Notes: generated from the sequence alone by a model not told the origin. Shown: positions 8,278 through 17,454, counted from the first letter of the stretch. The stretch is DNA of 64,000 nucleotides from Aliiruegeria haliotis (GCF_003003255.1 NZ_PVTD01000006.1:217165-281164), one strand, 5' to 3'. Program-made: numbers and translations.

Positions 8278-9189
8278 ATGGCCCTTCCGACATACGCCAG
8301 CCCGCTGGAAAAGATCTGGTATTACACCTACCGCGTGATCTGCGCCCTGATCTTCCTGTTCCTGATCGCACCGATCCTGATCGTGATCCCGCTCAGCTTC
8401 AACGCAGAGCCCTATTTCACCTTCACCGAGAAAATGCTGGCGCTCGACCCGACCGGCTACTCGACCCGTTGGTATGATCTGCTGCTCACCTTCGGGATGG
8501 AGAACCCTGATGTCGCGCGCGACGGGTCCTGGTGGGCGGATGTCTGGGAGAACGCCGCCTGGGTGAACGCGGCAAAGAACTCGGTGATCATCGGCTTCTT
8601 TTCCACCATCCTGGCGACGTTCCTCGGCACCTTGGCCGCGCTCGGCCTGTCACGTCCGGAGATGCCGTTCCGCCGCGCGATCATGGCGATCCTGATTTCG
8701 CCAATGATTGTACCGATCATCATTACCGCGACGGGGTTGTTCTTCTTCTACTCCGCCACCGGGCTCGCCAATTCCTACGTCGGCGTGATCATGGCGCATG
8801 CCACCCTGGGCATTCCTTTCGTGATCATCACGGTCACGGCTACGCTCGTGGGGTTCGACCAGACGCTGACACAGGCCTCGGCCTCGCTTGGGGCGAACCC
8901 GACGACGACCTTCTTCAAGATCACCATGCCGCTGATCCTGCCCGGCGTGATCTCGGGCGCGCTGTTCGCCTTTGTGACCTCCTTTGACGAGGTGGTCGTG
9001 GTCCTGTTCGTGGCTGCCCATGACCAGCAGACCATTCCGCGCCAGATGTGGAACGGTATCCGCGAGCAGATCTCGCCCGCAATCCTGTCAGTCGCAACGA
9101 TCCTCGTGATCATCTCCATAGCTTTGCTGACGACGGTGGAACTGCTGCGGCGGCGCTCCGAAAGGTTGCGGGGCATGTCACCGGGATGA
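8278..9189 (+). CDS. potC: Polyamine-type ABC transporter permease (PotC-like)
   Basis: 303-residue BPD-type permease, six predicted helices. The first is near residues 20-40 and the EAA-type loop is at QASASLGANPTTTFFKITMPLILPG. A moderate extra loop rich in Trp follows helix 1 (DGSWWADVWENAAW). It starts 6 bases after the preceding permease stop, so the two are co-transcribed and probably form the heterodimeric channel. Confidence 0.88.
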   Translation: MALPTYASPLEKIWYYTYRVICALIFLFLIAPILIVIPLSFNAEPYFTFTEKMLALDPTGYSTRWYDLLLTFGMENPDVARDGSWWADVWENAAWVNAAKNSVIIGFFSTILATFLGTLAALGLSRPEMPFRRAIMAILISPMIVPIIITATGLFFFYSATGLANSYVGVIMAHATLGIPFVIITVTATLVGFDQTLTQASASLGANPTTTFFKITMPLILPGVISGALFAFVTSFDEVVVVLFVAAHDQQTIPRQMWNGIREQISPAILSVATILVIISIALLTTVELLRRRSERLRGMSPG

Positions 9190-9400
9190 CCCGTCGGCCG
9201 GGGCTGCACCGGGCCCCGACCATTCGCAAAGGCCGGTGTCTTCAGGGGCTGTTCCAAAACGGGCGGGCCCTTTCGCGTATTGGGACGCGGCTGTGGGATT
9301 TCGCCGCCGGGATAGCCGGCGGTCGGCTTGCTGAGGGGGGGCGCCACGGAAACGGGGATCCGCGGGGCCGAGCATCCCACGCGGTGGGAGAGCAGGCCGA

Positions 9401-10336
9401 TCAGGGCAGAATCGCGAGCCAGCCCCAGGTTGTGAACAACGACAGCGCGGTGCCAAGCAGCACGGCGGAGGCCGCCACCCGCTTCGCAACCCCGTACATG
9501 TTGGCAAAGATATAGGCGTTGATGCCCGGGGCCATTGCCGCCGTGATGATTGCCGACCGGAAGGCAGGCACCGGCAAGTCGAACGCGCTCCCGAGGATCC
9601 ACGTGATGGTCGGGTGCAGGATCAGACCGACCGAGACGATGAAGGCGATGGTGCGCAAGTCGCCCTCTGGCCGGTAGTGATAGAGCACCCCGCCGAGGCC
9701 GAAGAGTGCGGCGGGCAGGGCGGCGCGTGCCACGAGGTCGAGCGCATCGGTGAAGAAGCCGGGCAGCGGCAGCGCTGTCAGGTTGACGATCAGCCCCGCC
9801 GTAATCCCGAGTATGAGGGCATTGCTGAACATCGCGCGGAGCACGGTCCCGGGCAGGTTCCGTGCCGGCGTCCCGTTGGTGCGTGCCCGGACGATCTCCA
9901 TAAGCGTGATGCCGATGCCGTAGCAGAACGGCGAGTGCATTGCGATGATGGCGAAGTTCGCCTCGAGCGCATCGGGCCCATAGGCCCGTTCGGTGATTGG
10001 CAGGCCAAGCAACAGCGAGTTCGAGAACAGGCCGCAGAACCCGATGGCGACGCTGTCCTGCCAGGGCCGGTTGAAAAGGTATCGCGCACCGAGCAACCCG
10101 ACGATGAAGCCGCTCAGGGCACCGGCATAGAAGGAAAAAAGCAGTGGGACGTTGAAGTGCTGGTTCAGGTCGAGCGTCGATATCGCGCGGAACAACAATG
10201 CCGGGATGGCGAAGGACTGGCTGAACTTCATCAGCCCATCCACGCCGGCGTCGCTGAAGACCCTCTGCCAGACGGCAACATAGCCAAAAGCAATGACCAC
10301 AAAGACGGGCAGGATAACAGCGAGGAGGTCGCCCAT
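9401..10336 (-). CDS. AEC family transporter (auxin efflux carrier/malonate permease type)
   Basis: 311-residue membrane protein with about ten hydrophobic helices in two halves. It opens with LAVILPVFVVIAFGYVAVW and carries the family's mid-protein ALILGITAGLIVN and the late PGINAYIFANMYG. Family members export or import small organic acids, or auxin in plants. The ligand here is unknown. Its start lies only 4 bases after the stop of the leftward MBL hydrolase gene upstream, so it is probably the last gene of the tmk-holB-tatD operon. No metabolic neighbour suggests a substrate. Confidence 0.85.
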   Translation of the reverse strand: MGDLLAVILPVFVVIAFGYVAVWQRVFSDAGVDGLMKFSQSFAIPALLFRAISTLDLNQHFNVPLLFSFYAGALSGFIVGLLGARYLFNRPWQDSVAIGFCGLFSNSLLLGLPITERAYGPDALEANFAIIAMHSPFCYGIGITLMEIVRARTNGTPARNLPGTVLRAMFSNALILGITAGLIVNLTALPLPGFFTDALDLVARAALPAALFGLGGVLYHYRPEGDLRTIAFIVSVGLILHPTITWILGSAFDLPVPAFRSAIITAAMAPGINAYIFANMYGVAKRVAASAVLLGTALSLFTTWGWLAILP

Positions 10337-10340
10337 GGCT

Positions 10341-11138
10341 TCAGACCTTGTAGGTTATCGTCAGTCCGTCATGGGCTGGCTCTATGTGTTCGGGCGTTTC
10401 ATCGGCCAGCGTCTGGTAGTCGATGTCGATATGCATGTTGGTAAGCACGGCGCGTTGGGGCGCCGCACGCTCGATCCAGGCGAGGGTTTGCGCGACATGT
10501 GCGTGGCTCGGGTGTGGGGTGTAGCGAAGCGCATCCACGATCCAGCAGTCAAGTCCTTCCAGACACTGCCAGGCCTGTTTCGGGATTTCGTTCACGTCCG
10601 GCATGTAGGCCAGGTCGCCGATGCGAAAGCCAAGGGCGTGGATATTGCCGTGCCGGACCTCGATCGGGGTCAGCGTGATCGGGCCGGCCGCGCCGTCAAT
10701 GGTCACATCCCCCCGGATCATGTGCATGTCGAGGATCGGCGGGTAGTTCGACCCTTCCGGCTGCACGAAGGCATATCCGAAACGGGCGATCAATCCGTTC
10801 TGCGTCTCCGCGTCGGCCCAGACCGGCAGGCGGGCGCGACGGTTGAAGACGACCATGCGCAGGTCGTCGATCCCGTGGGTATGGTCGGCGTGGCCGTGGG
10901 TATAGACCACGGCATCCAGCATCCCCACACCTGCGGAAAGGAGCTGCCGGCGCAGATCCGGCGTGGTGTCGACAAGGACCCGTGTGGCCGCCTCGCCATC
11001 GAGACGCTCGATCAGGAGCGAGCACCGTTGACGGGTGTTGCGAGGGTTCCCGGGGTCACAGGCGCCCCAGATATTCCCGATCCGGGGGACGCCGCCGGAA
11101 GAGCCGCATCCAAGAATGGTGAAGCGCAGCTCTGCCAT
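10341..11138 (-). CDS. MBL-fold metallo-hydrolase, PhnP-like
   Basis: 265-residue metallo-beta-lactamase-fold protein. It opens with FTILGCGSSGGVPRIG and carries the metal motif THGHADHTHGIDDL near residues 82-95. Further histidines appear later (EVRHGNIHALG and DALRYTPHPSHAH). Members of this branch resemble the cyclic phosphodiesterase PhnP and RNase Z-like hydrolases. In alphaproteobacteria a member is regularly found behind tatD, holB and tmk. Its ATG region abuts the tatD stop (shared base at 11138), so it is translationally coupled. The substrate is not known. Confidence 0.85.
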   Translation of the reverse strand: MAELRFTILGCGSSGGVPRIGNIWGACDPGNPRNTRQRCSLLIERLDGEAATRVLVDTTPDLRRQLLSAGVGMLDAVVYTHGHADHTHGIDDLRMVVFNRRARLPVWADAETQNGLIARFGYAFVQPEGSNYPPILDMHMIRGDVTIDGAAGPITLTPIEVRHGNIHALGFRIGDLAYMPDVNEIPKQAWQCLEGLDCWIVDALRYTPHPSHAHVAQTLAWIERAAPQRAVLTNMHIDIDYQTLADETPEHIEPAHDGLTITYKV

Positions 11139-11941
11139 CAGGCGGCGGGGCTCCAGCTTGCGGCCTTGGCAAAGAGGCGGTCGAAATTGGCGGTCGTCTG
11201 CGCCGCGAAGTCTTCGTAGGAGAGGCCGTGGACCTCGGCCCCGACCTTCGCCGTGTGTGCCGTGTAGGCCGGCTCGTTGCGCTTGCCCCGGTGCGGTGGC
11301 GGCGCGAGGTAGGGGGAATCCGTTTCCACGAGTATGCGGTCCAGGGGTGCTGCGGCAAAGATCTCCCTGAGGTCCTTGCTGCGCGGGAAGGCGGCGATGC
11401 CCGACATCGAGAGGTAGAATCCCAGCCCGAGAGCGGCCTCCGCCAATGCGGCAGAGGAGCTGAAGCAGTGCATCACGCAGGAATAGGCACCGGCTGCATG
11501 TTCCTCGCCGAGGATCCGGGCCATGTCGTCATCGGCATCGCGGGCATGGATGATCAGCGGCAGGCCGGTCCGGCGGGCGGCCTCGATGTGGATACGCAGG
11601 CTCTCCTGCTGCACGGCGGCGCTTTCGGCCGTGTAGTGGTAGTCGAGCCCGGTCTCGCCGATGCCTACGAACTTCGGATGGGCGGACAGGGCCACGAGTT
11701 CGTCCACACTGGCCAGTGGCTCCTCGGCGGCGCTCATCGGATGCGTCCCGGCGGCGTAGAAGACCGGCGCATGCGACTCGGCAATCGCACGCACCTGCGG
11801 CTCCAGCCGCAACCGGGTGCAGATCGTGACCATGCGGGCGACGCCCGCTTCGGCCGCGCGAGACACGATCTCGGCATGCTGGCCATCGAAATCAGGGAAA
11901 TCCAGGTGACAATGACTGTCTACAATCTGCGGTTGGGGCAT
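11138..11941 (-). CDS. tatD: TatD family metal-dependent hydrolase
   Basis: TIM-barrel hydrolase of about 267 residues. Metal-binding blocks in order are DSHCHLDFPDF (HxH), GIGETGLDYHY (Glu), IIHARDADDD (His), MHCFSSS (His) and VETDSPYLAPPPHRG (Asp). Family members are 3'-5' exonucleases and possibly D-aminoacyl-tRNA deacylases. The start is taken at ATG 11941 (MPQPQIVDSHCHLDF). A TTG at 11956 would overlap the holB stop and add five residues, and either is possible. It sits in the tmk-holB-tatD order common in this class. Confidence 0.88.
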   Translation of the reverse strand: MPQPQIVDSHCHLDFPDFDGQHAEIVSRAAEAGVARMVTICTRLRLEPQVRAIAESHAPVFYAAGTHPMSAAEEPLASVDELVALSAHPKFVGIGETGLDYHYTAESAAVQQESLRIHIEAARRTGLPLIIHARDADDDMARILGEEHAAGAYSCVMHCFSSSAALAEAALGLGFYLSMSGIAAFPRSKDLREIFAAAPLDRILVETDSPYLAPPPHRGKRNEPAYTAHTAKVGAEVHGLSYEDFAAQTTANFDRLFAKAASWSPAA

Positions 11942-11952
11942 GTCTGCTCGGC

Positions 11953-13092
11953 TCAAGCTGGCGCGGGCAATACCTCTTCGGCACCCGCATTTATCTTGAG
12001 AACCGTATCAAGCAGCAACGCGGCAGGGTCAAGGTTGACTGCCACGCCGTGGCGTGTCCTTTCGCCGAGCGCCTGTTGCAACGTCGCCCAGTGACGCGCG
12101 GCGCGGGCATCGGGGCAGAGCCGGGACAGCAGCGCGGTTTCACCCGGGGCGGCTTCGGGATCGGGCGGCCCCAGCACCCCGGAGCGGGCAAGGCGCGACA
12201 GGAACAGATCCAGCATATGCAGGACCTGTGCCATGGGCACATCGGATCCGCGCGCGCCGAGCTTGTCGGCAAAGCCCATCGCCATGGCGCGGTCGATCCG
12301 GGGGGCGCCTTCGAAGAGCCGCAGGATGGCGCCATAGACGCTGAATCCGCCCTCGTTCAACAGCCGGTGCGCCTCTCCGACGGAGCCGCCGGCAAGCGCG
12401 GTGAGCGCGGCGGTGTCCTCCGGCAGCTCGGTCCCGGCGGCGACAAGTGCCTCCTGCAAGGTTTCGGGGGCCAGCGGAGCGCAGCGGAGGGTGCGGCAAC
12501 GGGAGCGAATCGTCGGCAGAAGCCGCGAGGGCTGGTGCGAGATCAGGAGCAGGAAGGCGCGGTCGGGCGGCTCCTCCAGCAGTTTCAGCACTGCGTTGGC
12601 GGCGCTGGTGTTCAACTCGTCCGCGGCGTCCACGATCACCACGCGGCGCCCGCCATCGGTTGCGGAGAGGGCGAAGAACCCTTTCAGCTTGCGCGCTTCA
12701 TCGACCGTGATCTCCTGCTTCAGCCGCTTGGCGCGGTCATCCCAGGGACGGCGCAGCACGAACAGGCCCGGTTCGGAAAGGGCCTGCAACCGGCGCGCCA
12801 CGGGGTGTTCGGGATCGATGTCGAGGCTTGTCGGCGGCGGCGGCGCTCCAAACAGCCCGTCGTCCTCCTGCTCCGGCGTCGCCAACAGAAAGCGCGCGAT
12901 GCGCCAAGCCAGCGTTGCCTTGCCCACGCCCTGCGGTCCGGTCAGCAACCAGGCGTGATGCAGCCGTCCCGATGTAAAGGCTTCAAGAAAGCGTTCCTCC
13001 GCCTGCTCCTGGCCAAAGAGGTGCCTCGTCTCGCGCGGATGCGGCGCGCCTTCGAGCTGGTCCGGCTGCGGAAGGTCTTCGGTCTCGCTCAT
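11953..13092 (-). CDS. holB: DNA polymerase III subunit delta'
   Basis: 379-residue clamp-loader subunit of the AAA+ type. The N-terminus has HLFGQEQAEERFLEAF, then Walker A GPQGVGKATLAW. The sensor/lid region contains DAADELNTSAANAVLKLLEEPP and the SRC motif appears as IRSRCRTL. With the delta, gamma/tau and other subunits it loads the beta clamp. The C-terminal collar domain follows. It overlaps tmk upstream by 4 bases (13089-13092), a classic tmk-holB pair. Confidence 0.92.
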   Translation of the reverse strand: MSETEDLPQPDQLEGAPHPRETRHLFGQEQAEERFLEAFTSGRLHHAWLLTGPQGVGKATLAWRIARFLLATPEQEDDGLFGAPPPPTSLDIDPEHPVARRLQALSEPGLFVLRRPWDDRAKRLKQEITVDEARKLKGFFALSATDGGRRVVIVDAADELNTSAANAVLKLLEEPPDRAFLLLISHQPSRLLPTIRSRCRTLRCAPLAPETLQEALVAAGTELPEDTAALTALAGGSVGEAHRLLNEGGFSVYGAILRLFEGAPRIDRAMAMGFADKLGARGSDVPMAQVLHMLDLFLSRLARSGVLGPPDPEAAPGETALLSRLCPDARAARHWATLQQALGERTRHGVAVNLDPAALLLDTVLKINAGAEEVLPAPA

Positions 13093-13736
13093 GGGGCAGG
13101 CACGGGATTGGGCAGGCGCGCAAGGGCGGCGCCCAGCACGTCGGCGGCCACGGCCTCGATCTCCCGTGCGCCATCGATCACGATGCAGCGCTGCGCATGT
13201 TCCCGCGCCAGTTCGAGGAAACCCGCACGCATGCGGTGCTGCAACTCCACACCGAAATCCTCGAACCGCTCTTCGGCCGTCTGGCGTCCCTTGGCGCGCG
13301 CATGGCCCAGCGAGGGATCCATGTCGACGACGAATGTGATATCCGGCTCCAGCCCGATCATCATCGCGTGCAGTGCGTCCACCTCGTGGCGCAGGTTGCC
13401 CCGGCTCATGCCTTGGTAGATCCGGCTGCTATCGGCAAAGCGGTCGCAGATCACTGTCTTTCCCGCGTTCAGGGCAGGGCGAATGCGCTTTTCGACGTGG
13501 TCTCGTCGGGCAGCGGTGAAGAGCAACAGCTCCGTCTCCGCCGACCACCTGTCCGGGTCGCCTTCGAGCACCAGCGCGCGGATTTCCTCCGCCCCTTCGG
13601 AACCGCCGGGTTCGCGTGTCAGAACCACCTCCCGTCCGGCCGCTTCCAGGGCCTCGGCCAGCAGGCGGGCCTGGGTCGACTTGCCCGACCCGTCAATTCC
13701 CTCGAAGGTGATGAACCTGCCCCGCGTCCCGGGCAT
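13089..13736 (-). CDS. tmk: Thymidylate kinase
   Basis: 215-residue dTMP kinase, converting dTMP to dTDP. P-loop ITFEGIDGSGKSTQ at residues 8-21, substrate motif LTREPGGSEGAEEIR, DRF motif ICDRFADSSRIYQG, and the LID region KGRQTAEERFE. The length is standard. It overlaps holB by 4 bases and its start shares one base with the stop of the upstream carboxypeptidase gene (13736), so the dac-tmk-holB-tatD genes are tightly packed. Confidence 0.94.
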   Translation of the reverse strand: MPGTRGRFITFEGIDGSGKSTQARLLAEALEAAGREVVLTREPGGSEGAEEIRALVLEGDPDRWSAETELLLFTAARRDHVEKRIRPALNAGKTVICDRFADSSRIYQGMSRGNLRHEVDALHAMMIGLEPDITFVVDMDPSLGHARAKGRQTAEERFEDFGVELQHRMRAGFLELAREHAQRCIVIDGAREIEAVAADVLGAALARLPNPVPAP

Positions 13737-14905
13737 CAGCGCCCCGAGGCCTGCCCGGAGGCCTGTCCGGTGACCTGTTGGAAGAGCACATAGGCAGCGG
13801 TCCGGATGCGCGGCAGAAACCCGCCCTTGGCGACGGCCGTTTCGGCGGTGAGCGGCAGTTCCTGACGTTCGAGATCCGGAAGATCGACGATCAGCGTGCC
13901 GATTTGCTGGCCCTCGGCGATGGGCGCGCGCAGCGGGGTCTCATAGGTGATTTCCGCCTCGATCTCGCCCCGCACCACGGCGGGCACCAGAAGGTCCAGG
14001 TTCTCGGGGACGACCATGCCGACGGTCCGCTCCGCGCCCATCCAGACCGGCACCTGTGCCAGGCGCGTGCCCTTTTCGGCCACGGTCTTCTGCACGAACT
14101 GGCGGAAGGCCCAGTTGACGACGCTCTCCGCCTCTTCGGCGCGTTGCGGCTCGCTGTCGAGGCCGGAAATGACAAAGATGATCCGACGCTGACCCTGCAC
14201 GGCCGACCCCACGAGCCCATAGCCCGCTTCGGCGGTATGTCCGGTCTTCAGGCCATCGGCACCGATCCCGAGCGTCAACAGCGGGTTGCGGTTGCGGTGG
14301 TTGGAGGGAACCCGACCATCGTATTCAAAGGTGAGCATGGCGAAGTAGCCATAATACTCCGGAAACTCCTCGATCAGGCGCCGGGCCAGTAGCCCGAGGT
14401 CCTGCATCGACATGCGGTGGTTCGGGTGCGGCCACCCGGAGGCATTTGCGAAGGTCGAGTTGCGCAGGCCGATGGCCCGGGCGCGCTCGTTCATCAGGCG
14501 GGCGAAACCCTCCTCGGTGCCCGCGAGCCCTTCGGCGACAACCACGCAGGCATCGTTGCCGGACTGGACGATGATGCCCTTGATCAACTCCTCGACCGTG
14601 GGGCGGTCCTTTGGCGTCAGGAACATGGACGAGCCGCCCATGGCCGACGCCTTGTCGGAGACGGAGAATTTCGTGTCCAGTGTGACGCGTCCGTCGCGCA
14701 ATGCCTCGAACAGCATGTTCAGCGTCATCAGCTTGGACATGGAGGCCGGCGGCAACGGGGTCTCGGCATCCTTGGACAGAAGCACCGTCCCGGTGGTCTG
14801 GTCGAGAATCCAGGCGGCGCTGGCACGGGTTTCAAAACCGGCACTGACCGCAGGCGCGGTCAGGCTGGTGGCGAGAATCAGAAAGGCGGCAAGTCTACGT
14901 ATCAT
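13736..14905 (-). CDS. dacA: D-alanyl-D-alanine carboxypeptidase (PBP5/6 family)
   Basis: 389-residue low-molecular-weight penicillin-binding protein with a signal peptide ending near AVSAGFETRA. Active-site motifs are all present: SMSK at 55-58 (nucleophile Ser55), SGN at 115-117 and KTG at 220-222. The C-terminal beta-rich domain (residues ~280-360) is followed by a short amphipathic tail that would anchor the enzyme to the membrane outer face. It trims the terminal D-Ala of peptidoglycan stem peptides. The upstream neighbour is the SPOR-domain lipoprotein gene (17 bases away), consistent with a cell-wall theme. Confidence 0.92.
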   Translation of the reverse strand: MIRRLAAFLILATSLTAPAVSAGFETRASAAWILDQTTGTVLLSKDAETPLPPASMSKLMTLNMLFEALRDGRVTLDTKFSVSDKASAMGGSSMFLTPKDRPTVEELIKGIIVQSGNDACVVVAEGLAGTEEGFARLMNERARAIGLRNSTFANASGWPHPNHRMSMQDLGLLARRLIEEFPEYYGYFAMLTFEYDGRVPSNHRNRNPLLTLGIGADGLKTGHTAEAGYGLVGSAVQGQRRIIFVISGLDSEPQRAEEAESVVNWAFRQFVQKTVAEKGTRLAQVPVWMGAERTVGMVVPENLDLLVPAVVRGEIEAEITYETPLRAPIAEGQQIGTLIVDLPDLERQELPLTAETAVAKGGFLPRIRTAAYVLFQQVTGQASGQASGR

Positions 14906-14922
14906 GCCCGTGTTCTAGCGCC

Positions 14923-16017
14923 TTAGCCGTTGACAGCATAGGCATCGGTGAAGCCCATGCCCTTCACTTTCTTGAGCAGAACGGAGCGATCCGACTTGCT
15001 GGTCGCGGGGCCGACGACGACGCGCCAGTATTTCTTGCCCTTCATCTCCTGTTCGAAGACCTTCGGCACCACGCCGTTCTGACGCATCGCGGTCGCTGTG
15101 TTGTTGGCGTTCTGCTCCACGGAGAAGATGCCGATCTGCACGTAGGGCTTGTCGACCGAGGTGGTTTTCTTCGGCGCCGGGGCCGATGCGGCAGGCTTGG
15201 CGGCCTGTGTCGTGCCGCCCGTGGTCTTCGGCAATTGTCCGCCGAGCGGGGCGCTGCTGACGTCGCCGGTGGCGAGCGCTTCGGTCGCAACGGTGGTGCC
15301 GACGGCAGTGGTGGCGGTTGCAGCGACCGGGATCGCGCTCTTGGGCTGCTTGTTGCGGCGGAACGGGTTCCAGCTACGCTTGGTCTTGGCCGGGGCAGCA
15401 GGGGCGGCCGTTTCGGCAGCGGCTGTGGTCGCGGCGAGGCTTTCGGTGCCGTCTCCGGTTTCAGCGGCATCGATCGCGGCGGCGGCGCCGGCAATTGTTG
15501 CATCGCCGCTCTCTGCCGGGGCTTCGGCCTCCGCGACGGCCTCGGTCTCCGCAGGTGTGATGGCTTCCTCGGGCTGTTCGGGTTCCTCGCGCCGGAGTGC
15601 CGTCACATTGAGAACCGTCGGCGAGCCCGCCAGGAGTTCCAGCGCGGCGGCGGCATCAGACGAAACCTGGATCTTGGGTCCGGGGTGTTCCCGCTCGCGC
15701 TTGAACAGGGCGCCGATGACAAATTTCCCGTTGGCCTCGTTGCGGATGATCACACGCTCGGGGTCGGTCACGTCGGGGTGGGCGACCCAGACACCACCGA
15801 GCGACGGGCGTCCGTCCCACAAGCCTTTTTCGGTAACCTGGAACACTTCCGGCGCCTCGACATCGCGCTCGACGAGCCGGGTGGAGGAGGGGCGCTCAGA
15901 AAAGGCCGTAGCTTCGGCCGAGCCGTCCGATGTGCCCGAACCACCTTCCATGCATCCCGACACAGTCAATGCCAGCGCAGATGCTCCGATAAAGAGAGTC
16001 AGCCTGATTCCGCCCAT
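14923..16017 (-). CDS. SPOR domain-containing lipoprotein
   Basis: 364-residue envelope protein. The N-terminus is a lipoprotein signal (hydrophobic run ending LTVSGC, Cys near residue 21). A conserved globular part follows (residues ~45-140, with GLWDGRPSLGGVWVAHP). A long Ala/Glu/Thr/Pro-rich linker (~140-285) spans the periplasm, and a C-terminal SPOR domain (KPYVQIGIFSVEQNANNTA to the end) binds glycan strands stripped of stem peptides, usually at division sites. The start at 16017 has AAGGGG upstream. A longer open frame to 16845 runs over the tRNA gene and is not coding. Overall role: probable cell-wall or septum factor. Confidence 0.85.
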   Translation of the reverse strand: MGGIRLTLFIGASALALTVSGCMEGGSGTSDGSAEATAFSERPSSTRLVERDVEAPEVFQVTEKGLWDGRPSLGGVWVAHPDVTDPERVIIRNEANGKFVIGALFKREREHPGPKIQVSSDAAAALELLAGSPTVLNVTALRREEPEQPEEAITPAETEAVAEAEAPAESGDATIAGAAAAIDAAETGDGTESLAATTAAAETAAPAAPAKTKRSWNPFRRNKQPKSAIPVAATATTAVGTTVATEALATGDVSSAPLGGQLPKTTGGTTQAAKPAASAPAPKKTTSVDKPYVQIGIFSVEQNANNTATAMRQNGVVPKVFEQEMKGKKYWRVVVGPATSKSDRSVLLKKVKGMGFTDAYAVNG

Positions 16018-16537
16018 AGTTCGCCCCTTTTGTAGCGTGTTGCCCACGCTCTCAGGCCGCCGTTGCGGCCTCGCTGCTCGATTTGGCCCGATTTTGGGCC
16101 TGTTTGGGAAAGTTATACATGGTCTTGCGTGGCACGCAAAGGATTGTGCGCCGTGCCGGGCGCTATTCTGCGGGTGCTGTTTCCCGATGGCTACGATTTG
16201 TGCAATTCGATGAGCCGGGCTCATGCGCTCCGAAGGCGTTGTCCTGTCGCGAAACAGGCGATTGCCCGGGCGAGGTGCACCGCCACCGACAGCCCGCCAG
16301 GAGGTGGAAATGCACGCGCCGGCAGCAGGCCGCGTTCGGATGGCCCGTCGGCGGTGCGGCTGGCAATGGCCCGGAAAGCTGTTCGGCGGGTGGTCGGATA
16401 TACCCCGCAGCGGATTGGTTTCAGAGACCTGTGATGCTGAGTGTCGATCTGTGCGCGGGGCAGGCGGACCAGCTTCAGGAAACCCGTTCGCCCCTTGTCC
16501 ACGTCCGAATGGCGCGGTAGTTGGAGCCTGTTGGTGC
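16018..16537. other. 520-base gap between SPOR gene and tRNA-Ser, no gene seen
   Basis: Several overlapping open frames exist on both strands, but all are rich in Arg/Pro/Ser, typical of GC-rich non-coding sequence, and none has a credible start site or recognisable motif. It must contain the promoters for the leftward SPOR gene and the rightward tRNA. Confidence 0.5.
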
Positions 16538-16627
16538 GGTCGCTTGCCGGAGTGGTTGAACGGAGCGGTCTTGAAAACCGTCAGGCCTGAAAGGGTCTCC
16601 GGGGTTCGAATCCCCGAGCGACCGCCA
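16538..16627 (+). tRNA. tRNA-Ser(UGA)
   Basis: 90-base tRNA with encoded CCA. The acceptor stem GGTCGCT pairs with AGCGACC (16617-16623), the discriminator is G and CCA is at 16625-16627. The anticodon stem GCGGT/ACCGT encloses the loop CTTGAAA, anticodon TGA at 16572-16574. A long variable arm (CAGGCCTGAAAGGGTCTC region) marks a class II serine tRNA. The T arm is GGGGTTCGAATCCCC. It reads UCA and, by wobble, other UCN codons. Confidence 0.97.
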
Positions 16628-16840
16628 ACCTGCACTCCTTGCAGCCGTTCTCCGTCTTCCAGCGTTGAGTCCGCCAGGACGTTCGGTGCTCCAATAGCAG
16701 CCAATTCGCGCGCCCTCGACCGCTCCCGCTCTGCTCTTTGACCCGCATGGCATGGCCAAGGTCGGTCTGGGTTGTGGGTTGCCGACACCAATCCTGCGCC
16801 GCAGGGTCCGCAGCCCAACCGTTCAACGCGACCGCCAACC
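16618..16840. repeat. 13-base direct repeat of the tRNA-Ser 3' end
   Basis: GCGACCGCCAACC occurs at 16618-16630 (the last bases of the tRNA gene plus three) and again at 16828-16840. The bases after each copy remain loosely alike. tRNA 3' ends are typical integrase targets, and a second copy downstream is the pattern of an att site. Only about 200 bases lie between the copies and no integrase is present, so this is at most a relic. Confidence 0.4.
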
Positions 16841-16899
16841 CTCACTTCGCGGCAGCGGACGCGCCTGCAGATAGTGTCGCCTGCCAGCCTGGGGTGATA

Positions 16900-17388
16900 T
16901 CAGCCGAGCGCCTGCACCGCTTCCAGAACCTCTTCCACATGCCCCGGCACCTTGACCTTTCGCCAGATGCGGTTGATTCGCCCCTCGCCATCGATCAGGA
17001 AAGTGCTGCGTTCGATCCCGAAAAACGTCTTGCCGTACATCGATTTCTGCTTCCACACGCCATAGGCCTCGCAGATCTCGTTCTCCGCATCGGACAGCAG
17101 TGCGACGCCAAGATTGTGCTTGTCGCGGAACTTGTCGTGCTTGGCGATTGTGTCCTTGGAAATCCCGAGCACGACAGCGCCCGCAGCCACGAACTCGGCA
17201 AGCGCCTCGGTAAAGGCGAGTGCCTGCTTCGTGCAGCCCGACGTATCGTCCCTTGGATAGAAGTACAGCACCACCGGCGCCGGGCGCAGGTCGGAAAGCG
17301 TCACCGCGCCACCACCATCGCGGGGAAGCGTGAAATCGGGGGCGGCATGTCCGGTGTCGATCATGTATCTGTTATCCTCTAGTTCCAT
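16900..17388 (-). CDS. bcp: Thioredoxin-dependent peroxiredoxin, PrxQ/Bcp type
   Basis: 162-residue thiol peroxidase. The peroxidatic Cys52 lies in FYPRDDTSGCTKQ. The position five residues later, where E. coli Bcp has its resolving cysteine, is Leu57. Another Cys106 (ENEICEAYGVW) corresponds to the third, non-essential cysteine of E. coli Bcp. The C-terminal block is RSTFLIDGEGRI. It reduces H2O2 and organic hydroperoxides. Two starts are possible: 17388 (GGAAGG upstream) or 17364 (MIDTGHAAPDF, closer to the usual family N-terminus). Confidence 0.9.
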   Translation of the reverse strand: MELEDNRYMIDTGHAAPDFTLPRDGGGAVTLSDLRPAPVVLYFYPRDDTSGCTKQALAFTEALAEFVAAGAVVLGISKDTIAKHDKFRDKHNLGVALLSDAENEICEAYGVWKQKSMYGKTFFGIERSTFLIDGEGRINRIWRKVKVPGHVEEVLEAVQALG

Positions 17389-17454
17389 GCATTGCCTTCC
17401 GTTTTAGTGCGCAAGGCGCGAAGATAAAGGTTGCCAGGGTCGTCGAGGACGAAT

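Noticed and set aside
16018..16845. N-terminal extension of the SPOR lipoprotein gene
   Set aside because: The frame runs through the tRNA-Ser gene; the lipoprotein signal and ribosome site fix the start at 16017.
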